5,395 nt of DNA, taken from Coliplasma sp045538555. Its GTDB lineage: Bacteria > Bacillota > Clostridia > Oscillospirales > CAG-382. Positions 1 to 5,207 of this stretch are shown piece by piece. The notes under the pieces were generated by a model that did no database searches, was not told the DNA's origin, and was given only the letters and a program-made list of their open reading frames with translations. Position 1 is the stretch's first letter. Each line of letters opens with the position of its first letter. Position numbers and translations under genes: made by a program. The stretch spans positions 1 through 5,395 of the forward strand of contig JAZSRP010000025.1 of assembly GCA_045538555.1 (NCBI GenBank), written 5' to 3'.

Positions 1-138
1 GCGGAAGCGGGGGGCGCCCGTCTGCGGACGGAGCGGTGGCGCGGTCTGACAGCCCACCGGGCTGTCATTCAACACGCGCCCTTCAACCCCCGCTCAAAAA
101 AAGAACAAAACAAAAAAACCTCGTATTGAGGTTTTTGG
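1..138. repeat. GC-rich foldable repeat element, copy 1 (left end at window edge)
   Basis: From position 2 this stretch matches 274-411 with only three substitutions and one extra A in the second copy. It contains the same parts: an outer stem AGCGGGGG/CCCCCGCT, a small hairpin CCGTC-TGCG-GACGG, a hairpin GACAGCCC-ACC-GGGCTGTC, then an A-rich tract and a CCTC/GAGG hairpin. Open reading frames across it are low-complexity readings of the repeat and do not look like protein. I infer a dispersed intergenic repeat family; I cannot name it. The copy may extend left beyond the window. Confidence 0.85.
114..136 (-). terminator. Terminator-like hairpin in repeat copy 1
   Basis: AAAAACCTC (114-122) pairs with GAGGTTTTT (128-136) around a 5-nt loop. 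Read on the minus strand, the stem runs into a T-rich tract (complement of 105-118). It is the counterpart of the tRNA-Leu terminator at 385-409, carried along with the repeat. No gene that would use it is visible inside the window. Confidence 0.5.
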
Positions 139-187
139 CTATGGGCTATAAAAAAGATATTTTTGCTGGTTTTTCGTATGAATTCTA

Positions 188-224
188 ACCCTTGCAAAAA
201 TGAAATCCTTGCTGATGCAAGGGT
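188..224. repeat. 9-bp perfect inverted repeat between the two repeat copies
   Basis: ACCCTTGCA (188-196) is matched exactly by TGCAAGGGT (216-224) with a 19-nt loop. It lies in the 139-272 spacer, where I find no gene or tRNA. There is no T-tract after it, so it is not an obvious terminator. Function unknown. Confidence 0.55.
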
Positions 225-235
225 GGATTTAGTTG

Positions 236-266
236 AAAAAAGCACCGACAAAGTCGATGCTTTTTT
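236..266. terminator. Orphan bidirectional terminator-like hairpin
   Basis: GCACCGAC (242-249) pairs with GTCGATGC (253-260), with one C/A mismatch and an AAA loop. It is flanked by six A on the left and six T on the right, so it would end transcription in either direction. No recognised gene ends into it, so it may belong to the repeat-rich spacer itself. Confidence 0.6.
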
Positions 267-273
267 ATGGTGC

Positions 274-411
274 CGGAAGCGGGGGGCGCCCGTCTGCGGA
301 CGGAGCGGTGGCGCGGTCTGACAGCCCACCGGGCTGTCATTCAACACGCGCGCTTCGACCCCCGCTCAAAAAAAAGAACAAAACAAAAAAACCTCATATT
401 GAGGTTTTTGG
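274..411. repeat. GC-rich foldable repeat element, copy 2, abutting tRNA-Leu
   Basis: This is the second copy of the element at 1-138. The outer stem is AGCGGGGG (278-285) with CCCCCGCT (359-366). Inside are CCGTC/GACGG (290-294/299-303), GCGCG/CGCGC (311-315/347-351) and, enclosed by the latter, GACAGCCC/GGGCTGTC (320-327/331-338). The sequence leading into its left end (268-285) equals the 18 bases at the 3' end of the adjacent tRNA-Leu, read on the plus strand (409-426). Near its right end, TTCGACCCCCGCT (354-366) equals the sense T-arm of the same tRNA. The element thus looks bounded by tRNA-3'-end-like sequence in opposite orientations. The last bases overlap the tRNA terminator and CCA. 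Confidence 0.85.
385..409 (-). terminator. Terminator of tRNA-Leu
   Basis: On the minus strand the stem AAAAACCTC/GAGGTTTTT (plus positions 401-409 and 387-395) with a 5-nt loop begins at the last base of the CCA end and runs into a T-tract. The position directly behind the tRNA and the poly-T make an intrinsic terminator likely. The hairpin lies inside the repeated segment. Confidence 0.7.
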
Positions 412-495
412 TGCCGGAAGCGGGGGTCGAACCCGCACGGTATCGCTACCACTGGATTTTGAGTCCAGCACGTCTGCCAATTCCATCATTCCGGC
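409..495 (-). tRNA. tRNA-Leu (anticodon CAA)
   Basis: Read on the minus strand the 87 nt fold into a class II tRNA. The acceptor stem is GCCGGAA/TTCCGGC (7 bp), followed by A and an encoded CCA. The D loop contains the GAATTGGCAGA pattern typical of leucine tRNAs. The anticodon stem CTGGA/TCCAG holds the loop CTCAAAA, giving anticodon CAA, which decodes UUG. A long variable arm (GGTA/TACC) marks a Leu/Ser type, and the T arm is GCGGG-TTCGACC-CCCGC. It has its own promoter 24 bp upstream and a terminator directly behind it, so it is a single-gene transcript. The prfB gene downstream in this window starts with a TTG codon, but that is initiation and unrelated to this tRNA. Confidence 0.97.
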
Positions 496-518
496 ATATG
501 CTTTTTTGAACAGGAGTT

Positions 519-547
519 ATTATATCACACGTTTGTTTATTTTTCAA
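519..547 (-). promoter_or_regulatory. Sigma-A-type promoter for tRNA-Leu
   Basis: On the minus strand TTGAAA (plus 542-547) and a perfect TATAAT (plus 519-524) are separated by 17 bp. Transcription would start near position 512, leaving a leader of roughly 15 nt before the mature tRNA 5' end at 495. Confidence 0.85.
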
Positions 548-615
548 GTATTATTTTCTCCTTTTCTATTTATTTTTTCAGTTATTTTTGTAACAATTTG
601 TACGTTTTTGTTTTG

Positions 616-644
616 TTGACAGCAAGAACCCATTGTGGTAAAAT
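616..644 (+). promoter_or_regulatory. Sigma-A-type promoter for the CPBP protease gene
   Basis: TTGACA (616-621) and TAAAAT (639-644) are spaced by exactly 17 bp. A transcript would begin near 651. This rules out starting the downstream reading frame at the upstream ATG at 598, and supports the start at 673. It diverges from the tRNA-Leu promoter about 70 bp away. Confidence 0.8.
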
Positions 645-662
645 GTTGTCCACTACATTCAT

Positions 663-666
663 GGAG
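663..666 (+). promoter_or_regulatory. Ribosome binding site that sets the CPBP protease start
   Basis: GGAG lies 6 nt before the ATG at 673. The in-frame ATG at 661 overlaps this site and has no Shine-Dalgarno of its own, only about 10 nt from the predicted transcript start. Confidence 0.6.
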
Positions 667-672
667 CTATAT

Positions 673-1701
673 ATGGAAAAACTTTTTGGCACCTGTGCAC
701 CAATCGAGGACGCAAGACGAACCGCCGTCAGACGAAATGTTTTTTTCACACTTCTTATGTTTCTTGCAGTATATTATATTGCAGCTCTTTTTTCGTCGTT
801 TCTGCTGTTGGTCCCCGAGTTTGTATATCTGCTTGGAAATCCCGAGCTGAGAGCTGCCATGGCATCGCCCGACGCTTCGTACGATGCGCTGTCTGTGCTC
901 ATATTGGGAGCATTGATGAAAATGCCCGACTGGCTCACACTTTGCACACTTTTTGCAACCATGGGAACCATTTTTGCATCCATCATATTTTGCAAAAAAT
1001 TTGAGTCTCGCTCATTGTTCTCTATGGGGTTTGTAAAAAAAGACTGTCTGAAAGAATACGCCGGTGGGCTGTTGTTTGGTTTTTTGATGCTGACTGCCGT
1101 TTTTTGCTTGGCTCTGCTATCGGGCGACATCGAGTTTCACGGGGTCAACAAGGATGTATCACCCGCTATGCTCTTGCTGTTTTTCTTTGGCTTTTTGGTT
1201 CAGGGACTCAGCGAGGAGGTTTTGGTTCGGGGATACTTTATGGTCTCTCTCGCCAACGTCCAAAAAACCTCTGTTGCCGTCACTGCAAGCTCGCTGGTAT
1301 TTGCCTTGCTTCATCTCGGCAACAACCATATATCTGTAGTTGGGTTTCTAAATCTGTTTTTATTCGGTGTGCTTGCAGCAGTTTGGTTTTTGAGGCGCGG
1401 CAACATCTGGGCTATCTCCGCAGTTCATTCTATATGGAATTTTGCCCAGGGAAATATTTTTGGCTGTGCTGTCAGCGGCACGAATGCGGGTCCGACTCTG
1501 TTTTTCTCCTCACCTGCCTCAACAAACGGCATTTTTGGCGGAGGCGCCTTTGGGCTTGAGGGCGGTATCTGTGCATCTATCGTACTGTGCGCCGCAATTG
1601 CACTGATGCTTTTTTCAAAGCAAAAGAACGTCGAACCTCCCGCATTTGGAAAAGCAAAAAAACCTTTTTGGAAAAAATTCACAAACGCTGATTTTTCGTG
1701 A
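673..1701 (+). CDS. CPBP family intramembrane metalloprotease (CAAX/Abi type)
   Basis: This gene encodes a 342-residue polytopic membrane protein with the three motifs of the CPBP (CAAX protease and bacteriocin-processing) family. They are EExxxR (E181, E182, R186), FxxxH (F210, H214) and HxxxN (H252, N256), so the glutamate, histidine and asparagine positions of the active site are intact. About eight hydrophobic helices are visible, the first near residues 23-47, others near 88-107 and 131-151, and the motifs lie in the later ones. A glycine-rich stretch between the third motif and the last helix is seen in related Clostridia proteins. Family members cleave membrane-embedded substrates, and some act in prenyl-protein or bacteriocin maturation or in immunity. 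Nothing nearby (no peptide precursor, no ABC transporter) points to a substrate here. It has its own promoter and stands alone. The start at 673 is chosen from the promoter and ribosome binding site. The stop is TGA. Family is confident; physiological role unknown. Confidence 0.93.
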   Translation: MEKLFGTCAPIEDARRTAVRRNVFFTLLMFLAVYYIAALFSSFLLLVPEFVYLLGNPELRAAMASPDASYDALSVLILGALMKMPDWLTLCTLFATMGTIFASIIFCKKFESRSLFSMGFVKKDCLKEYAGGLLFGFLMLTAVFCLALLSGDIEFHGVNKDVSPAMLLLFFFGFLVQGLSEEVLVRGYFMVSLANVQKTSVAVTASSLVFALLHLGNNHISVVGFLNLFLFGVLAAVWFLRRGNIWAISAVHSIWNFAQGNIFGCAVSGTNAGPTLFFSSPASTNGIFGGGAFGLEGGICASIVLCAAIALMLFSKQKNVEPPAFGKAKKPFWKKFTNADFS

Positions 1702-1717
1702 ATCCATTGCACTGTTT

Positions 1718-1745
1718 CAGCGCAGAATATTATTGCTGTTTTTTT
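1718..1745 (+). terminator. Possible weak terminator after the CPBP gene
   Basis: CAGC (1718-1721) can pair with GCTG (1735-1738) over a 13-nt AT-rich loop, followed directly by seven T. The stem is short, so termination is uncertain, but the T-tract 38 bp after the stop and before the next promoter is suggestive. Confidence 0.3.
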
Positions 1746-1766
1746 CCGGATGCAGTTTTCTTGCAC

Positions 1767-1795
1767 TTGACAACGGTTTTTATATTGTATATAAT
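1767..1795 (+). promoter_or_regulatory. Consensus sigma-A promoter for the prfB operon
   Basis: TTGACA (1767-1772) and TATAAT (1790-1795) both match consensus exactly with a 17-bp spacer. The start would be near 1802, giving a leader of about 55 nt before the prfB start codon. The leader shows no riboswitch-like fold. As the only clear promoter before 2995 and 3388, it probably also serves the small gene and htpG. Confidence 0.88.
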
Positions 1796-1845
1796 ATCCT
1801 TGGATAAAGATATTGTTTTTTGTCTCAACAGAGCAAAAAACACAA

Positions 1846-1850
1846 AGGAG
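1846..1850 (+). promoter_or_regulatory. Ribosome binding site that sets the TTG start of prfB
   Basis: AGGAG (within AAAGGAG) stands 7 nt before TTG at 1858. The next in-frame ATG (1885) has no such site, and the upstream in-frame ATG at 1813 lies before this Shine-Dalgarno and only about 11 nt from the predicted transcript start. Confidence 0.8.
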
Positions 1851-1857
1851 CAGCATC

Positions 1858-2970
1858 TTGATTATTCAGCTTGAACAAGCAAAAATGTCACTTGGTGAAT
1901 TGAGACAAGGAATTGCCGATCTGGCAGATTCTATAGGATTTGATTCTCTCAGCGCCGAGGTTGAACAGTTGGAGACAAAAACAGCAGAGCCGGGATTTTG
2001 GGACAAACCCGAGGAATCTCAGGCCATCCTCAAACAGCTCAAGCACAAAAAAGGCACTCTGGAGCGTTATATCAAGCTCAAAAGAGATTTTGACGACACG
2101 GAGATGCTGATTGAGATCGCCATTGAAGAAGACGATGAGAGCGTGGTTGACGAGGTGGTCACCGATCTTGCTGCCGTCAAAAAAGAATACGAGCGGCAGA
2201 AAATAGAAATTCTCCTGTCCGGCGAATATGACGGCAATAACGCCATCATTTCCATTCACCCCGGTGCAGGCGGAACCGAAGCACAGGACTGGGCACAGAT
2301 GCTGTACCGTATGTATCAGCACTATGCCGAGAAAAAAGGATTTAAGCTCAAGGTTTTGGACTACATTGACGGTGACGAAGCAGGCATCAAGAGCGTTTCT
2401 TTTCTCGTGGAAGGAGACAACGCCTACGGTTATCTCAAGTGTGAGTCCGGAGTGCACAGATTGGTACGTGTCTCCCCATTTGACTCCAGTGGAAGAAGAC
2501 ACACCTCGTTTGCATCGGTGGAGGTTTTGCCGGAGTTTAACGACGAGATCACCATTGAGATCAACGAGGCGGACATCAAGATTGACACCCACCGTTCCAG
2601 CGGTGCGGGCGGTCAGCACGTCAACAAGACCGACTCCGCCATCAGAATCACTCACCTGCCCACCGGAATTGTGGTAGGATGTCAGACAGAGCGCTCTCAG
2701 GTACAAAACCGCGAGACTGCAATGCGCATGCTCAAAAGCAAGCTGCTGGAGATCAAGGAGCGCGAGCACCTTGAAAAGATCGACGACATCACCGGTACAA
2801 AAATGAATATTGAATGGGGCAGCCAGATCAGATCCTACGTTTTTATGCCCTACACCCTTGTCAAGGACAATCGTACCGATTACGAGACAGGAAATATTCA
2901 GGCCGTTATGGACGGCGATCTGGATGATTTTATCAACGAATATCTCAAAAAGAACGCATCAAATAAATAA
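1858..2970 (+). CDS. prfB: Peptide chain release factor 2 (RF2)
   Basis: RF2 recognises UGA and UAA stop codons in the ribosomal A site and triggers peptidyl-tRNA hydrolysis. The product is 370 residues, the normal RF2 length. An N-terminal helical, coiled-coil-like domain comes first, with the family PxFW pattern at residues 45-48. Then comes the HPGAGGTE motif (134-141). The tripeptide anticodon SPF (206-208) marks RF2 rather than RF1. The catalytic GGQ loop (251-253) lies in SSGAGGQHVNKTDSA. SPF and GGQ fall within one residue of their places in E. coli RF2, which supports the TTG start at 1858, as does its Shine-Dalgarno. The usual autoregulatory frameshift is absent: the frame is continuous through codons 28-29, where CTT-TGA would be expected. 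The stop is TAA, which RF1 can also read. It is the first gene of a likely operon; the next gene starts 24 bp downstream. Confidence 0.97.
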   Translation: MIIQLEQAKMSLGELRQGIADLADSIGFDSLSAEVEQLETKTAEPGFWDKPEESQAILKQLKHKKGTLERYIKLKRDFDDTEMLIEIAIEEDDESVVDEVVTDLAAVKKEYERQKIEILLSGEYDGNNAIISIHPGAGGTEAQDWAQMLYRMYQHYAEKKGFKLKVLDYIDGDEAGIKSVSFLVEGDNAYGYLKCESGVHRLVRVSPFDSSGRRHTSFASVEVLPEFNDEITIEINEADIKIDTHRSSGAGGQHVNKTDSAIRITHLPTGIVVGCQTERSQVQNRETAMRMLKSKLLEIKEREHLEKIDDITGTKMNIEWGSQIRSYVFMPYTLVKDNRTDYETGNIQAVMDGDLDDFINEYLKKNASNK

Positions 2971-2994
2971 AAACATTTTTCAGGAGGCATTATC

Positions 2995-3297
2995 ATGAAA
3001 AAATTCAGACCGATTCTGGGCATCTCTCTTTGTGTTCAGTCCATCACATTCTTCATTCTTTTCCTCATCTTTCTTGAAAAGAAAAAAAGTCTGGCAAAAG
3101 CTTTTGCTGCAATTGGCGCCGCAGGCGGCGTTGCGGGTGCATGGCTCCTGATCAAAGAGGCAAAAAGCCGCAAGCAGCCCATCCTTTGCGATGATTGCTT
3201 TGATGATTTTGAGGACGATTTTGACGATTTTGACGTCTGTGAAGACGACATCCTCTGCTCATTTGAAGGCGAGACCGAGGAAGAAGACGCAGAGTAA
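2995..3297 (+). CDS. Small two-helix membrane protein with acidic, cysteine-containing tail
   Basis: I do not recognise a family for this 100-residue protein. It is supported as a gene by a perfect AGGAGG (2982-2987) 7 nt before its ATG and by its position 24 bp after prfB. Residues 7-27 form a hydrophobic helix. A lysine-rich turn follows (29-35), then a second, Ala/Gly-rich helix (about 34-53) with small-residue spacing that could favour helix packing, then a basic patch (54-60). The last 40 residues are half Asp/Glu (20 of 40), including FDDFEDDFDDFD (69-80), and contain four cysteines (C65, C68, C82, C88), the first two as CDDC. There is no signal-peptide cleavage site that I can see. Topology is ambiguous because basic residues flank both helices. 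The tail could bind metal ions or a basic partner, but that is inference. It ends in TAA. Confidence 0.85.
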   Translation: MKKFRPILGISLCVQSITFFILFLIFLEKKKSLAKAFAAIGAAGGVAGAWLLIKEAKSRKQPILCDDCFDDFEDDFDDFDVCEDDILCSFEGETEEEDAE

Positions 3298-3321
3298 TTT
3301 TTTCACCGCTGTGCGATCTCA

Positions 3322-3357
3322 CATCGGGGTGCCGAGGCACCCCGATGATTGTTTTGA
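3322..3357 (+). terminator. Strong hairpin between the small gene and htpG; terminator or attenuator
   Basis: CATCGGGGTGC (3322-3332) pairs perfectly with GCACCCCGATG (3337-3347) around the loop CGAG. It is followed by a broken T-run (attgttttg) rather than a clean poly-T, so termination is probably partial. Because no separate promoter for htpG is evident in the 90 bp before it, this hairpin may lower htpG transcription relative to prfB, or mark a processing site. The region contains no CIRCE-like inverted repeat. Confidence 0.55.
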
Positions 3358-3373
3358 AACCGTTTTTCATTGA

Positions 3374-3380
3374 AAGGAAG
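3374..3380 (+). promoter_or_regulatory. Ribosome binding site that sets the htpG start
   Basis: AAGGAAG lies 7 nt before the ATG at 3388. The alternative in-frame ATG at 3370 overlaps it upstream and would add six residues (MKGSFF) not seen in the family. Confidence 0.75.
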
Positions 3381-3387
3381 TTTTTTT

Positions 3388-5151
3388 ATGGCAAAGGGCG
3401 CTCTCTCGGTAGATACTGAGCATCTGTTTCCGATTATAAAAAAATGGCTTTATTCCGAAAAGGATATTTTTGTTCGCGAGGTGATCTCAAACGCCTGCGA
3501 CGCCATCACCAAGCACAAGCGACTCATCAGTCTGGGCCAGACGGATGACGACAACACCCAATACCGCATCACCGTGTCTGTGGACAAGGAAGAAAAGACT
3601 CTTACCGTCACGGACAACGGAATCGGCATGAACAGCTCCGAGGTGGAAAGATACATCAACAATATTGCCCTCTCGGGCGCTATGGAATTTATCTCTAAAT
3701 ACGAAAACGACAGCTCATCCGGCATCATCGGTCATTTTGGGCTTGGGTTCTATTCCATGTTTATTGTTGCAGAAACAGTTACCATGAAAACCCGCTCATA
3801 CCTTGGAGGCGAGGGTGTGTGCTGGGAATGTGATTCTGACGGTAATTTTGAAAGCACAAAATGTGATTTTGACGGTCACGGAACAGAGATCGTCATGCAT
3901 CTGTCTGAAGATGAGGCCTCGTATCTTGACACCAAAAAGCTGAAAAGCATTTTGGAAAGATACTGCTCATTTATGCCCTACGACATTGTTTTGGCAGCAG
4001 AAGGCAAGGAAGAGCAGATCAATGACACAAACCCTCTCTGGCAACGCAATCCGTCTGACGTGTCGGACGATGATTATAATCAATTTTACAAAAAGGTTTT
4101 TGAAGACTTTGAGGATCCCCTGTTCAGGGTTCATATCGTTGCTGATTATCCTCTCAATTTCAAGGGAGTGCTGTTCATTCCAAAAAGGAAGCCCGGATAC
4201 GATTCTGCCGAAAGTGAGATAAAGCTATTTTACAACTCGGTATTTGTGGCAGACAACATCAAGGAAGCCATCCCCGATTTTTTGGTAAATTTCAAGGGGG
4301 TGCTGGACTGCCCCGAGCTTCCTCTCAACGTTTCGCGCAGCTATCTTCAAAATGACGTTTATGTTCGAAAGATCGCTTCTCACATTGCAAAAAAGGTTGC
4401 AGACAGATTCAACACCATGTTTGCCAACACACGGGACGAGCTGGAAAATAATTGGATCCACCTGAAGCCATACCTTGAATATGCCTGCATGAGAGACGAC
4501 AAGTTTGGTGACAGAATCAGAAGCAACATGCTTTTTGAAAAATCAAGCGGCGGTTTCTGCACTACAGAGGAATATCTGGGAGGTACAGAAGGCGAGATTC
4601 TCTATACCACCGACAGGGATGCCCAGAGCTATTATATCAGCATTTTTGCCGACAAGGGCAAAGAAGTGCTGGTGCTGGACAACGTGATCGACTCAAATTT
4701 TGTACAGTATCTCGAAAGCAAAAACGACAAGCTGAAATTCAGACGCATCGACTCCGGGTTTGAGACGCAAAACGACACTGACGGAAGCGAAAAGCTGATT
4801 TCTCTTTTCAAAAAAGCATTGAACAAAGAAGATATGTCCATTGAATTTGTTTCACTGGGCGAAAATGGCGCAGCCGCACTTGTTTCTGTGGACGAGGAAA
4901 GCAGGCGGCTGGCAGATATGATGCGGATGTACAGTGTCCAATCCGGAAACGAATCTTTTTCAATACCTATATCCGAGCGGCTTGTCATCAACCCCGACAA
5001 CCCCATCATCAAAAAACTTGCTACGGCTGAAGACGACAGCTTTTCAATGGACAAAGCAAAGCACACATATCTTTGCGCCCTGCTTCTTTCGCGCCGGCTC
5101 ACGCCCGATGAATCAAAGGAGTTTGTGGAGCTGAACAACAGGCTGATCTGA
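3388..5151 (+). CDS. htpG: Molecular chaperone HtpG (bacterial Hsp90)
   Basis: This is the cytosolic ATP-dependent Hsp90 chaperone, 587 residues, somewhat shorter than the roughly 625 of E. coli or B. subtilis HtpG. The N-terminal GHKL ATPase domain (about 1-210) shows REVISNACDA (30-39, catalytic Glu E31 and Mg-binding N35), DNGIGMN (76-82) and GHFGLGFYS (115-123). The middle domain (about 215-450) shows LWQRN (217-221), FEDPLF (241-246) and LPLNVSR with R317, the arginine that contacts ATP. The C-terminal dimerisation domain carries the family pattern INPDNPIIKKLA (534-545). Unlike most HtpG proteins it has SGAMEF in place of SGTKEF before the ATP lid, and GLG in place of GVG. All residues needed for ATPase activity appear present. 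The gene follows the small acidic protein by 90 bp with a hairpin between. It ends in three in-frame stops, TGA TAA TAA. No CIRCE or own promoter was seen, so regulation is probably through the prfB promoter or an unrecognised site. Confidence 0.96.
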   Translation: MAKGALSVDTEHLFPIIKKWLYSEKDIFVREVISNACDAITKHKRLISLGQTDDDNTQYRITVSVDKEEKTLTVTDNGIGMNSSEVERYINNIALSGAMEFISKYENDSSSGIIGHFGLGFYSMFIVAETVTMKTRSYLGGEGVCWECDSDGNFESTKCDFDGHGTEIVMHLSEDEASYLDTKKLKSILERYCSFMPYDIVLAAEGKEEQINDTNPLWQRNPSDVSDDDYNQFYKKVFEDFEDPLFRVHIVADYPLNFKGVLFIPKRKPGYDSAESEIKLFYNSVFVADNIKEAIPDFLVNFKGVLDCPELPLNVSRSYLQNDVYVRKIASHIAKKVADRFNTMFANTRDELENNWIHLKPYLEYACMRDDKFGDRIRSNMLFEKSSGGFCTTEEYLGGTEGEILYTTDRDAQSYYISIFADKGKEVLVLDNVIDSNFVQYLESKNDKLKFRRIDSGFETQNDTDGSEKLISLFKKALNKEDMSIEFVSLGENGAAALVSVDEESRRLADMMRMYSVQSGNESFSIPISERLVINPDNPIIKKLATAEDDSFSMDKAKHTYLCALLLSRRLTPDESKEFVELNNRLI

Positions 5152-5171
5152 TAATAAAAAATGCACTTTGT

Positions 5172-5207
5172 TGCGAGACTTCTGTTAAGGAAGTCTCGCA
5201 GTTTTAT
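5172..5207 (+). terminator. Intrinsic terminator of htpG
   Basis: TGCGAGACTTC (5172-5182) pairs perfectly with GAAGTCTCGCA (5190-5200) around a 7-nt loop, followed by GTTTTATT. It lies 20 bp after the stop codon and ends the prfB-htpG unit. Its T-tract also forms the left arm of the inverted repeat that opens the following hairpin array. Confidence 0.88.

Noticed and set aside
139..272. A second tRNA or small RNA gene between the repeat copies
   Set aside because: I looked for acceptor-stem pairing, a T-loop GTTCRA motif and a -10/-35 pair on both strands and found none; only the inverted repeat and the terminator hairpin are supported.
69..347. Minus-strand 92-residue open reading frame between the repeat copies
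   Set aside because: It begins inside copy 2, passes through the bidirectional terminator and ends in copy 1; composition is not protein-like and no Shine-Dalgarno precedes it.
233..619. Plus-strand open reading frames of 128 and 80 residues crossing the repeat and the tRNA
   Set aside because: They read through the GC-rich repeat and the antisense of tRNA-Leu, have no ribosome binding site, and their peptides are translations of repeat and tRNA sequence.
598..672. Upstream start for the CPBP gene at 598 or 661
   Set aside because: The -35/-10 promoter at 616-644 lies inside the 598 extension, and the GGAG at 663-666 fits the ATG at 673 rather than 661.
1796..1857. Riboswitch or T-box in the prfB leader
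   Set aside because: Only about 55 nt of AT-rich leader with no stable stem, no T-box core and no terminator before the start codon.
1888..2769. Long (293-residue) minus-strand open reading frame opposite prfB
   Set aside because: It is a shadow of a clearly coding plus-strand gene with conserved RF2 motifs; no promoter, ribosome binding site or family resemblance on the minus strand.
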